Assembly (NCBI RefSeq): GCF_003339685.1
Contig: NZ_QPKI01000004.1
Span: 36,265 to 100,264 of the forward strand
Direction of reading: 5' to 3'
Length of the DNA stretch: 64,000 nt
Source: Halomonas sp. DQ26W
GTDB lineage: Bacteria > Pseudomonadota > Gammaproteobacteria > Pseudomonadales > Halomonadaceae
Shown: one piece after another, positions 36,161-43,905 of the stretch
How positions within the stretch are numbered: position 1 is the stretch's first letter
Layout of the letters: each line of letters opens with the position of its first letter
Position numbers and translations under genes: made by a program
The notes under the pieces: generated by a model
Told to the model about the DNA's origin: nothing
Databases searched by the model: none
Seen by the model: only the letters and a program-made list of their open reading frames with translations

Positions 36161-36993
36161 AACACTTGCACACCATGCTGATCACTGTAGTGCCGGAAAT
36201 TGCCTTGCATGCACAAACATGTGGTGTCGATACCATCTTCATCGATATGGAGGCACGTGGTAAGGCAGATCGACAAGGTCATCTTGACACTCATAAAAGT
36301 GCACACACCTATGCCGACGTTGCTCGCATTGCTGCCGTCCTCTCCAAGGCGGAAGTGATGGTTAGGATTAATCCACCCTGGGACGGCACGTCAGCGGAAG
36401 TCGATGCCGCCATCGACGCTGGGGCCCAACGAGTCATGTTGCCCATGTTCCGCAATGTAGAACAAGTCATGGAATTTAAGCGAGCCGTGGCGGGGCGGGT
36501 CCCGGTGACTCTTCTCGTGGAAACGGCCTCAAGCTTGGCTCGTTTGCCGGTGTTCCTGCCCTTGCTTGGTCAAGAGGATCGTATTCATTTCGGTCTCAAT
36601 GATCTGTGTATCGATATGCAGCTCAATTTTCTCTTTGAGGTGCTTGGCGGACGTCTTCTTGATGGTCCGGCGGCGCTCTGCCGCGATGCCGGAATCCCGT
36701 TCGGAATAGGTGGTGTTGGTAGTATCGGCAAGGGAATGGTGCCGGCGGAATGGGTCATCAGCGAGCATGCCCGGCTCGGCTCTGAGTGGGTGATCTTATC
36801 GCGAGCCTTTCACGGCGGGGCGGAAAGCCTGGCGGATCTCTCGTCTTGTATAGACCTGGCCGCCGAACTGAAAGCCATAAGGCGCTGTTACCGGGAGTTC
36901 AGTGTGACCGCCCCGAGCATTCTCGAAGCAAATCAGACAAACCTGGCACTGCGTGCCGCGGCGACCAATAGCCAGCCGCACAAGATCGCATGA
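36157..36993 (+). CDS. HpcH/HpaI family aldolase/citrate lyase-like protein
   Basis: A TIM-barrel class II aldolase-like protein of 278 residues. Motifs are IFIDMEARGKADRQ, AGAQRVMLPMFRNVEQV, the metal-binding Glu in LLVETASSLARLP and the second acidic site in FGLNDLCIDM. I chose GTG at 36157 over an upstream ATG because GGGAG precedes it and it overlaps the sugar transferase stop (GTGA). Relatives in polysaccharide loci may make or cleave pyruvate-derived groups; the substrate is unknown. It is the last intact gene before a decayed stretch. Confidence 0.78.
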   Translation: MKHLHTMLITVVPEIALHAQTCGVDTIFIDMEARGKADRQGHLDTHKSAHTYADVARIAAVLSKAEVMVRINPPWDGTSAEVDAAIDAGAQRVMLPMFRNVEQVMEFKRAVAGRVPVTLLVETASSLARLPVFLPLLGQEDRIHFGLNDLCIDMQLNFLFEVLGGRLLDGPAALCRDAGIPFGIGGVGSIGKGMVPAEWVISEHARLGSEWVILSRAFHGGAESLADLSSCIDLAAELKAIRRCYREFSVTAPSILEANQTNLALRAAATNSQPHKIA

Positions 36994-37074
36994 GGAATGA
37001 TCCTGCGACGTAACATGGCATGTGGCTGTCTACTCTCATGCATTCATGTTTATAGCTAATATCTCCGTTCACTA

Positions 37075-37487
37075 CCGAGCACAACCGCAACCGCAGGCTG
37101 CAGAAGGTCATCGTCGTTCTTTACCGCAGTGGGCTTGCAGTTAACTGCCAGGTGTTTTTTTCAAAATTTTGACGACCTTTAAGAGTTTGTTGAGCTTAGG
37201 ATGCTAAGGATCGCCGCAAGGCGGTGCGTACTTACGGCCTCAGGGTGTATATGCAGATTTTCGCTCGCGAACCGCTACCTGGGGGGGCGATCAACTTTCT
37301 GGTTATAGGGAGGTTACTGACTGAAAAAGGCGTAGCCGAGTTCTGTGAAGCGTCCCGCGCGCTTTGCGGAGACTACTCTGATGCGTGCTTCATCGACATT
37401 GGTCCCCATGACCCGAAGCAACCTCACACCTGCGCCGATCGGGATCTCCAGGACACCGTCGCCGAACCAGAAAAACAGTCGGCGTGA
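37075..37487 (+). pseudogene. Decayed family 4 glycosyltransferase fragment
   Basis: Two frames together recall a GT4 enzyme. The first gives NRRLQKVIVVLYRSGLAVN and CQVFF. A shifted frame gives CFFQNFDDL, a stop, then EFVELRMLR. The original frame resumes with GAINFLVIGRLLTEKGVAEF and DYSDACFIDIGP. These match in order the motifs FFFQNPDD, GSGVD and FLFMGRFLEEKG of the intact GT4 at 34155-35330. Both ends are missing. I infer a dead gene from an earlier version of the cluster. Confidence 0.65.
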
Positions 37488-37539
37488 ATGAACTCAGAGG
37501 CGACAGATTCCTTAACAACTACCGAATGTCTCTGGTTGA

Positions 37540-37574
37540 TGACGCATGACACCTGACGCATGACACCTGACACC
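37540..37574 (+). repeat. Short direct repeat
   Basis: TGACGCATGACACC occurs twice in tandem, followed by a partial third unit TGACACC. It lies in the roughly 280-base gap between the GT4 relic and the acyltransferase gene, where nothing else is recognised. Confidence 0.7.
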
Positions 37575-37770
37575 TGCGCAAATGCGTGATCTGGCACAGA
37601 TAGTGGAAGAATCTATACAGAACGCCGTAAGCTAGATTCCAGTCATGACTTATCATTCTTGATCGCATGCGGTTGAGAGCGTATTGACACCAGTAGCTTT
37701 GGAGTTCTTCTTTATCATTAAGAGACCACGGCGCTGGCTATCTCCATGTTAGCTGAGAAGGAATTTGCAT

Positions 37771-39744
37771 ATGGAGTACAGGCGAGATATAGATGGGTTG
37801 CGCGCAGTTTCCGTAATTCCTGTCATTCTTTTTCATGCTGGCCTGCAGCCTTTTTCAGGTGGGTTTGTTGGTGTTGATGTTTTTTTTGTAATTAGTGGAT
37901 ATTTAATAACTTTAGTCATTATCAACGAGATAGAGGAGGGCAATTTTTCGTTCTCAAGATTCTATGAGAGGCGCGCCAGGAGGTTGCTGCCCGCCTTGTT
38001 TTTTGTGCTATTATGTTGCACTCCATTAGCTTGGATATGGATGCTTCCGAACCAATTCAAAGAGTATTCTCAAGCGCTTGTGGCGATAAGTTTCTTCGTG
38101 TCCAATGTGCTTTTCTGGAGGATGGATGGTTATTTTGCGCCAGACTCAGAAACGAATCCATTGCTTCATACTTGGAGTTTGTCGGTAGAAGAGCAATTTT
38201 ATATTTTCTTTCCCGTGCTGCTGCTTTTGGCATGGCGGCACGGAAAGGTAACAGCATTTTATATTGTCATAATTTTAACCTTGGTCAGCTTTTTACTTTC
38301 TGAATGGGGATGGAGGATTTCACCAAGCGCCACTTTCTATTTATTACCGACACGTGCTTGGGAGCTGGGTGCCGGGTCAATATGTGCCTTTATTATTTAT
38401 AATAGAAAGCCGCGACAAGAAGGGTTGCTATCTCTGCTTGGCGTTATTCTTATTTTATATTCTGTGTTTTTTTATGATAATGATACCCCGTTTCCATCCG
38501 CCTATACGCTGGTGCCAGTCACAGGAGCCGTTCTCGTCGTTCTTTTCGGCAGTAAAAAAGGGATTGCGAACTGGTTTTTGTCCAGTAAGTATATGGTTGG
38601 TGTAGGGCTGATTAGTTACAGTGCATATCTTTGGCATCAGCCCCTTATGGCATTTGCTCGAATCAGGAGTGAGTCTTATCCGGATTCGTCGCTCATGTTG
38701 ATACTTGCCTTGACATCTCTTGGTTTGGCCTACTTCACTTGGAAGTATGTAGAGCAGCCTTTCCGGAAAAGAAGGCAGGGGAATGGTGGTTTGACAAAAA
38801 AACAAATTTTTGGGTTATCGTTAGCTGGAACTTTGTTTTTCGTCAGCTTAGGCCTGCACGGTAAGTTTACGGATGGGATGCGATATTTATGGGAGTCTAA
38901 GTATCCGATCGCATCATTAACTTATGAAATAGCTGAGCGTGAAATGTCTGAAGCAAATAATGGACCGCGCTTGAAAAGGTGTCAGTTTTCCTTGCTTGAA
39001 ATTAATGTAAACGATTTAAGTCGTCTCGATGAATGTCAGCTGCTACATGGCCCCGGGATCCTGGTGATTGGGGATAGCCATGGTATTGATCTATTTAATG
39101 GGCTAGTTCTTAATGAATTTAGTGATTTTATCTTAGGGTTTGTGAGGGGTGGGTGCAGTCCTTATACAAACAGGGATATTTGCCAAGATCAGTATCAGAC
39201 AATAAAAAAGTTAGTTAACGTTAAAGGGCAGTTATTTGATAGAGTGATCTACACGCAAGCAGGATTTTATTTAATGGAAAAGGTGGATGATAATGATGAG
39301 TTGGAAGGTAGGAATATGATTTCTCATGTTTCGCTTACTGATCCTATATTGATTTCTGATTTTAAAATCAGGGAAGATTATATCTCTGAAACGATAGCTT
39401 TCCTCGAACAGCTGGCTGCGGAAAAAGAAGGTGTTGATATTGTTTGGGTTGGGCCTCGCATCGAACCGCATATACCTTTAAAGCGTGTCGTTAGGAGTGG
39501 CTGTAACAGCGAATTCAGAATGCGACCCGGTCAGCAAGAACTTTATGAAGAAATCAGTAATTTGATATCGCGGCAGGCTAAGGACAGCCTAGTAGAGTAT
39601 GTTGATCAGATAGAACTAGTAAATTTCTCGATCGCTAAAGATTTTATTAATTGTGATAGTTGGTTTTGGCGTGATGGAGATCATTGGAGCTTGACTGGGG
39701 CTAAAGAGTTTACTAGGCGCATGTACAGGCAGCTTGAGGGTTGA
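37771..39744 (+). CDS. AT3-SGNH acyltransferase (OafA-like)
   Basis: A 657-residue membrane O-acyltransferase. The N-terminal acyltransferase-3 domain starts EYRRDIDGLRAVSVIPVILF and has about ten helices with GVDVFFVISGYLIT, RRARRLLPA and LLHTWSLSVEEQFY. A periplasmic SGNH domain follows (about 400-657) with VIGDSHGIDLFNG (Ser-Asp-Ser) and DGDHWSLTGAKEF (Asp-His). Such proteins O-acetylate O-antigen or exopolysaccharide sugars. The ATG at 37771 has a GAAGGA site 8 bases upstream. The gene is strongly AT-rich, indicating recent transfer. Confidence 0.92.
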   Translation: MEYRRDIDGLRAVSVIPVILFHAGLQPFSGGFVGVDVFFVISGYLITLVIINEIEEGNFSFSRFYERRARRLLPALFFVLLCCTPLAWIWMLPNQFKEYSQALVAISFFVSNVLFWRMDGYFAPDSETNPLLHTWSLSVEEQFYIFFPVLLLLAWRHGKVTAFYIVIILTLVSFLLSEWGWRISPSATFYLLPTRAWELGAGSICAFIIYNRKPRQEGLLSLLGVILILYSVFFYDNDTPFPSAYTLVPVTGAVLVVLFGSKKGIANWFLSSKYMVGVGLISYSAYLWHQPLMAFARIRSESYPDSSLMLILALTSLGLAYFTWKYVEQPFRKRRQGNGGLTKKQIFGLSLAGTLFFVSLGLHGKFTDGMRYLWESKYPIASLTYEIAEREMSEANNGPRLKRCQFSLLEINVNDLSRLDECQLLHGPGILVIGDSHGIDLFNGLVLNEFSDFILGFVRGGCSPYTNRDICQDQYQTIKKLVNVKGQLFDRVIYTQAGFYLMEKVDDNDELEGRNMISHVSLTDPILISDFKIREDYISETIAFLEQLAAEKEGVDIVWVGPRIEPHIPLKRVVRSGCNSEFRMRPGQQELYEEISNLISRQAKDSLVEYVDQIELVNFSIAKDFINCDSWFWRDGDHWSLTGAKEFTRRMYRQLEG

Positions 39745-39831
39745 TAACGTAGATGGCCATGAGCTTAACGTAAAATTGATGATTCGCGGCACTTGGATTA
39801 AAATTTAATAAGTTTTATGTGGAGTATTCGT

Positions 39832-40485
39832 ATGTTTCACAGAGGAATTAATAATAAAATTGTTCGTCACGCAGAAGTTAGACTTTATTACCCATTAAAA
39901 AAAATTATCCATGCTTCGCTTTTCCATAAGGAATATGGAAATAATGCCCCGCAGGAAGGTGAAGTTATCTGGGTTAATCCCCGAGAAATTTCTGGACATA
40001 TGTTTCCTGATGTGTGGAAAGAGCTAAGGAGGAGGACAGGGTTCAATGGTGGCGCTTTACTCGGTGGAGATTGGGATATCGAGAATATTCATTATATGGA
40101 ATTCACGAAATTGGACCCTTATCTCAGTTGCTACGAACACTGGGTAGAGGGGAAAAGTTGGAGTCAGACCTCTTTGTATCAATTTTATGTCGAAAAACTA
40201 GGTCGCGGTGAGCCATGCCGCTTCTCTTCGAGCAGTGCTCTTTGTGAACGATATGAAAATCTTGATAGTATATTTCTTGAAGTGCTGAAAGATAAGTGTA
40301 TGAGTACCAAAAAAAAGGATTTGGTTAAAGTAAGTGTTGCGCGAGATGCTAGTCTCATATGGGGGCCCGACGGAAGACATCGTATTTGTATGGCAATTTG
40401 TGCAGGCTTGGAAAAGATGCCCGCTATGTTAGGGTTTGTTCATTTTGACGCAATTAATCAACTTAATAAATTGAGGTCGTCCTGA
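39832..40485 (+). CDS. Hypothetical protein with a ParB-like GRHR motif
   Basis: A 217-residue protein without a clear membrane segment or signal. It contains GEVIWVNPREI, LLGGDWDIENIHYMEF and near the C-terminus VSVARDASLIWGPDGRHRIC. The last segment is typical of ParB/sulfiredoxin-like domains (DGxHR). Proteins of this plan are found in surface-polysaccharide loci without a known function. The ATG at 39832 has a GGAG site 8 bases upstream and is preferred to the ATG at 39817. The gene is AT-rich like the acyltransferase before it and is the last gene before the IS remnant. Confidence 0.6.
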   Translation: MFHRGINNKIVRHAEVRLYYPLKKIIHASLFHKEYGNNAPQEGEVIWVNPREISGHMFPDVWKELRRRTGFNGGALLGGDWDIENIHYMEFTKLDPYLSCYEHWVEGKSWSQTSLYQFYVEKLGRGEPCRFSSSSALCERYENLDSIFLEVLKDKCMSTKKKDLVKVSVARDASLIWGPDGRHRICMAICAGLEKMPAMLGFVHFDAINQLNKLRSS

Positions 40486-40616
40486 ATTTTTTTTGAAATT
40501 AATTCTATGGCGCACGCATTAGCTTATTTGGCGTTCGAAAATAAGATCTTAGTGTATGGGAACCTAGTGACAGAGCAATAAACGGCTTATTTCACCCTGC
40601 AATTGTGGACACCGAT

Positions 40617-40742
40617 CTAAGCGATCATTCGGGCCTCGAAGGCCTCTGAGCTGATCATCCCAATCGCACTTTGTCGGCGCTACCGGTTGTAGTCCGGCTC
40701 GATGAACTCGAACACCTGTCGCCGCATGGTTCTCTTGTCAGT
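40617..40742 (-). pseudogene. IS3-family transposase C-terminal remnant
   Basis: The minus strand reads TMRRQVFEFIEPDYNR, a TAG stop where a Trp codon is expected, then RRQSAIGMISSEAFEARMIA and a stop. This is the end of IS3-family OrfB. About 17 bases beyond the stop GTGTCCACAATTGCAGGGTG resembles the terminal repeat of these elements (about 40590-40610). The rest of the insertion sequence is gone. It abuts the nrdG stop and marks the right border of the polysaccharide island. Confidence 0.75.
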
Positions 40743-41492
40743 CTACTCACGCAGTTCAATCCGTGCGAAGTGGGGAGTCAGGCGCTTGATCAGCCCGGCG
40801 AGCATGGCTTGCGGCGGCGCGTTGTCCGCCGGCTGGCAGTAGGCCGGGTCGAGGCACTGATGGGTGCGAGCTACCTGGATTGCATAGTGGCGCACGCCGC
40901 AGTCGGCCAGGGTCAGCGCCAGGCGTTCCACGTCGGCGAGCTCGAAGTCGCGCCAGTGCACGGTGGTGCGACACTCGAAGTCGATACTGCTGTCGAGCAG
41001 TGTCATCAGGCTCTGGCTGTGGCGCTGCCAGATGCCGGGCCGCCCGCAGATGCGGTCGAAGTCGCGCCCGCGCCCCTTCACGTCGAGCCCCACCCAGTCG
41101 AGATTCGGCATCAGGTGAGAGAGCCGGCCCGGATAAGGCCCAGCAGTGTGCAGGCCCACCTTGAAACCCATCGCCTTCACCTCGCCGACGGCGGCCGGCA
41201 GGGCGTTGTGCAGGGTGGGTTCGCCGCCGCTGAACACCACCGCTTCGAGCAGCCCCCGGCGGCTACCCAGGAACTCTCGCACTGCCTGCCACTCCCGTTC
41301 GTCACCGCGGCGCGGTGGCATCATGTGGCCATTGTGGCAGTAGCCGCAGCGCAGCGGACAGCCCTGCAGGAACACCACGCAGGCCAGGTGGCCAGGATAG
41401 TCCAGCGTGGTCATCTGGGTGAGTCCGGCGATGGGTAGCCGAATGCCGTCGAGTGGCACGGGTGGGGGGGAGTCGAGGTCGGTGGCGATCAT
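40743..41492 (-). CDS. nrdG: NrdG, activase of anaerobic ribonucleotide reductase
   Basis: Radical-SAM enzyme (249 residues) that makes the glycyl radical in class III ribonucleotide reductase. It has the CX3CX2C motif in QGCPLRCGYCHNGHMMPP (near residues 45-52), VVFSGGEPTLH and a long C-terminal half. The ATG has a GGAG site 5 bases upstream. It is the third gene in nrdD, glycyl-radical-domain ORF, nrdG. The stop abuts the IS3 remnant, which may have displaced downstream genes. Confidence 0.92.
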   Translation of the reverse strand: MIATDLDSPPPVPLDGIRLPIAGLTQMTTLDYPGHLACVVFLQGCPLRCGYCHNGHMMPPRRGDEREWQAVREFLGSRRGLLEAVVFSGGEPTLHNALPAAVGEVKAMGFKVGLHTAGPYPGRLSHLMPNLDWVGLDVKGRGRDFDRICGRPGIWQRHSQSLMTLLDSSIDFECRTTVHWRDFELADVERLALTLADCGVRHYAIQVARTHQCLDPAYCQPADNAPPQAMLAGLIKRLTPHFARIELRE

Positions 41493-41582
41493 GAAGACTC
41501 CTTACCAAGCTGATGGCTCCTTTACCAAACTGAAGGCGCCAGTGCCGGGCACGAGGCCCGGCAGCGTTGATGGATGCGTCAA

Positions 41583-41759
41583 CTACTTGGTATCAGGGGG
41601 TGCGAGGGCCGCGGCTCGTTCGGTGAAGTGGTGGCGCTCGCGGTGCTCGGCGCGCTTGCCGACGTTGTACTGGCTGACCGGGCGGTGGTAGCCCATCACG
41701 CGGGTCCACACCTCGCAGCGCTGGCGTTGTTCGGTGGGCAAGGTGTCGATATTCGTCAT
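41583..41759 (-). CDS. Separate glycyl-radical domain of anaerobic ribonucleotide reductase
   Basis: A 58-codon ORF behind a strong AAGGAG site 7 bases upstream of its ATG. Its product contains CEVWTRVMGYHRPVSQYN then VGKRAEHRERHHF, the C-terminal glycyl-radical signature of NrdD (RVxGYxRPVxxxNxGKxxE); the Gly in VMGYHR would carry the radical. The adjacent nrdD stops just after its zinc site and lacks this segment. The ORF starts 32 bases after the nrdD stop in another frame. I infer a class III reductase split into two chains; a recent frameshift is the alternative, made less likely by the dedicated ribosome site. Confidence 0.8.
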   Translation of the reverse strand: MTNIDTLPTEQRQRCEVWTRVMGYHRPVSQYNVGKRAEHRERHHFTERAAALAPPDTK

Positions 41760-41791
41760 CGGTTGGCTCCTTCCAGTGGGTCAAATAACGC

Positions 41792-43522
41792 TCAGGCCGT
41801 CACGGCCGCGGCGCATCTTGCCAGCAGTGCCTCGTCGCACTTTGGGCAGAATTCGTGTTCGCCGGCCAGGTAGCCGTGCACCGGGCAGATCGAGAAGGTC
41901 GGCGTCACGGTGATGTAGGGCAGGCGGAATCGCGACAGCGCGGTACGCACCAGCTTGCGGCAGGCCTCGGGGCTGGAAAGCTTCTCGCGCATGTAGAGGT
42001 GCAGCACGGTGCCGCCGGTGTAGCGGGTCTGCAGCGGGTCCTGGTGAATCAGCGCCTCGAAGGGGTCGTCGGTATGGCCCACCGGCAGCTGGCTCGAATT
42101 GGTGTAGTAGGGCGACTCCGGCGTGCCGGCCTGCAGAATGGAGGGAAAGCGCGCCTGGTCAGCCTTGGCGAAGCGGTAGGTGGTGCCCTCAGCTGGGGTC
42201 GCCTCCAGGTTGTAGAGATGGCTGGTCTCGGCCTGAAATTCTTGCATTCGCCCGCGCACGTGGTCGAGTACCTCCAGGGCGAGTTGGCGCCCTTCCGGGG
42301 CGGCGATGTCGTAGTGGTCTTCGAAGAAGTTGCGCACCATCTCGTTGAGGCCATTCACGCCCAGGGTGGAGAAGTGGTTGCGCAGGGTGCCCAGGTAGCG
42401 TTGGGTGTAAGGGTAGAGGCCTTCGTCCATCCATTGCTGGATGCAGCTGCGCTTGAGCTCCAGGCTGTCGCGGCCCAGTGCCAGCAGCCGGTCGAGCTCT
42501 TCGAGCAGTCCCGTCCGGTCGCCGGCGAAGCGGTAGCCGAGCCGCGCACAGTTGAGCGTCACCACACCCAGCGAGCCGGTTTGCTCGGCGCTGCCGAACA
42601 GGCCATTGCCGCGCTTGAGCAGCTCGGTGAGGTCGAGCTGCAGCCGGCAGCACATGGAACGCACCATGTGAGGTTCCAGGTCCGAATTGAGGAAGTTCTG
42701 GAAGTAGGGCAGTCCGTACTTGGCGGTCAGCGCGAACAGCCGCTCGGCGTTGTCGCTCTCCCAGTCGAAGTCGGTGGTGATGTTGTAAGTGGGGATGGGG
42801 AAGGTAAACACCCGCCCCTGGCGGTCGCCGGCCTCCATCACCTCCAGGTAGGCGCGGTTGAGCAGGTCCATTTCCGTCTGTAGTTCGCCGTAGCGAAACG
42901 GCTGCTCTTCGCCGCCAATGGTCGGCACCTGATCGCGCAGGTCTGCCGGGCACACCCAGTCGAAGGTGAGGTTGGTGAAGGGCGTCTGGCTGCCCCAGCG
43001 CGATGGCACGTTGAGGTTGTAGATGAATTCCTGAACCGCCTGCTTCACTGCCACGAAATCGAGGCCGTCGCGGCGCACGTAGGGCGCCAGGTAGGTATCA
43101 AAGGAGCTGAAGGCCTGGGCGCCGGCCCACTCGTTTTGCAGCGTACCGAGGAAGTTGACCATCTGCCCCAGCGCACTGGAGAGGTGGCGCGGTGGGTCGC
43201 TCTCGGCGCGCCCGGGCACGCCGTTGAAGCCTTCAATCAAGAGCTGGCGCAGCGACCAGCCGGCGCAATAGCCGCACAGCATGTCGAGGTCGTGGATATG
43301 CAGGTCGCCCTCGCGGTGGGCGGCGCCGACCTCGGCCGGGTAGACCTCGTCGAGCCAGTAGTTGGCGATCAGCTTGCCCGAGACGTTGAGGATCAGGCCG
43401 CCCAGGGAATAGCCCTGGTTGGCATTGGCGTGCACGCGCCAGTCGGCACGTTCGAGGTATTCGTTGACGGTCGAGGCGACGTCGATGCGGCGCGGGCCGG
43501 CCTGGCGGATGGGGGCGTTCAC
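41792..43522 (-). CDS. nrdD: NrdD, class III ribonucleotide reductase lacking its glycyl-radical tail
   Basis: Oxygen-sensitive reductase of ribonucleoside triphosphates. The 576-residue chain has NPNQGYSLGG-like NANQGYSLGGLILN, HDLDMLCGYCAGWSLRQLL with active-site cysteines, FTNLTFDW, and the C-terminal zinc site TFSICPVHGYLAGEHEFCPK. It ends soon after that, without the usual RVxGYxRPV domain, and has no ATP-cone at the N-terminus. I chose GTG at 43522 over the ATG at 43561. A GGGAG site precedes it, and the longer form would bury a NrdR-like box inside the gene. Confidence 0.9.
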   Translation of the reverse strand: MNAPIRQAGPRRIDVASTVNEYLERADWRVHANANQGYSLGGLILNVSGKLIANYWLDEVYPAEVGAAHREGDLHIHDLDMLCGYCAGWSLRQLLIEGFNGVPGRAESDPPRHLSSALGQMVNFLGTLQNEWAGAQAFSSFDTYLAPYVRRDGLDFVAVKQAVQEFIYNLNVPSRWGSQTPFTNLTFDWVCPADLRDQVPTIGGEEQPFRYGELQTEMDLLNRAYLEVMEAGDRQGRVFTFPIPTYNITTDFDWESDNAERLFALTAKYGLPYFQNFLNSDLEPHMVRSMCCRLQLDLTELLKRGNGLFGSAEQTGSLGVVTLNCARLGYRFAGDRTGLLEELDRLLALGRDSLELKRSCIQQWMDEGLYPYTQRYLGTLRNHFSTLGVNGLNEMVRNFFEDHYDIAAPEGRQLALEVLDHVRGRMQEFQAETSHLYNLEATPAEGTTYRFAKADQARFPSILQAGTPESPYYTNSSQLPVGHTDDPFEALIHQDPLQTRYTGGTVLHLYMREKLSSPEACRKLVRTALSRFRLPYITVTPTFSICPVHGYLAGEHEFCPKCDEALLARCAAAVTA

Positions 43523-43529
43523 CGCAATC

Positions 43530-43577
43530 TCCCTATATGTGCTGCCGTTTGGTGTTTTCATACACTACATATGGTGT
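43530..43577 (-). promoter_or_regulatory. Pair of NrdR-like boxes before nrdD
   Basis: ACACTACATATGGTGT (43562-43577) matches the NrdR consensus ACACTATATATAGTGT at 14 of 16 positions. A weaker box, TCCCTATATGTGCTGC (43530-43545), starts 32 bases away, the usual NrdR pair spacing. The weak box overlaps the nrdD ribosome site. A poor FNR-like element lies at 43610-43623. Confidence 0.7.
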
Positions 43578-43689
43578 GTGAAGGCTAGTGCTTACGGCGG
43601 CGGGAGAAAATGATCCAGGTCAGAAAAAGGTCTATCGAGATAAACGGTAGCGCTTGCCGTTGGCTGTACCGCGCCGTCGCCAGGTCTAC

Positions 43690-43854
43690 GAGGAGGCGCT
43701 GTGAACCCATCCATGGGCGCTACATTTGCCCTACTACGCTCTCGCATCTTGCTCCGCTAGCAGGACCGGGGCTGGCCATCCATGGCCAGCCCGTTCGGAG
43801 CAATGCTCCTCACCCATGGCAAATGACCTCCTCTTCGACCTGCCCCGGCGCCTC
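43690..43854 (-). repeat. Dispersed repeat family C, full copy 2 (reverse orientation)
   Basis: About 165 bases between GAGGAGGCGCTGTGAA and CCCCGGCGCCTC. It is the reverse complement of the copy at 59201-59367, including the central palindrome GGCTGGCCATCCATGGCCAGCC's arms, GAGCAATGCTCCTC and GACCTCCTCTTCG. It sits between nrdD and ubiV. Confidence 0.75.
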
Positions 43855-43905
43855 AATCTGCTCCGTCGAGGCCCCATGAGAGAGTGTGCTGTGGTATTGG
43901 TGGTT

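Noticed and set aside
43610-43623. FNR box before nrdD
   Set aside because: ATGAT-CCAG-GTCAG differs from the consensus at three of ten positions; mentioned only as weak.
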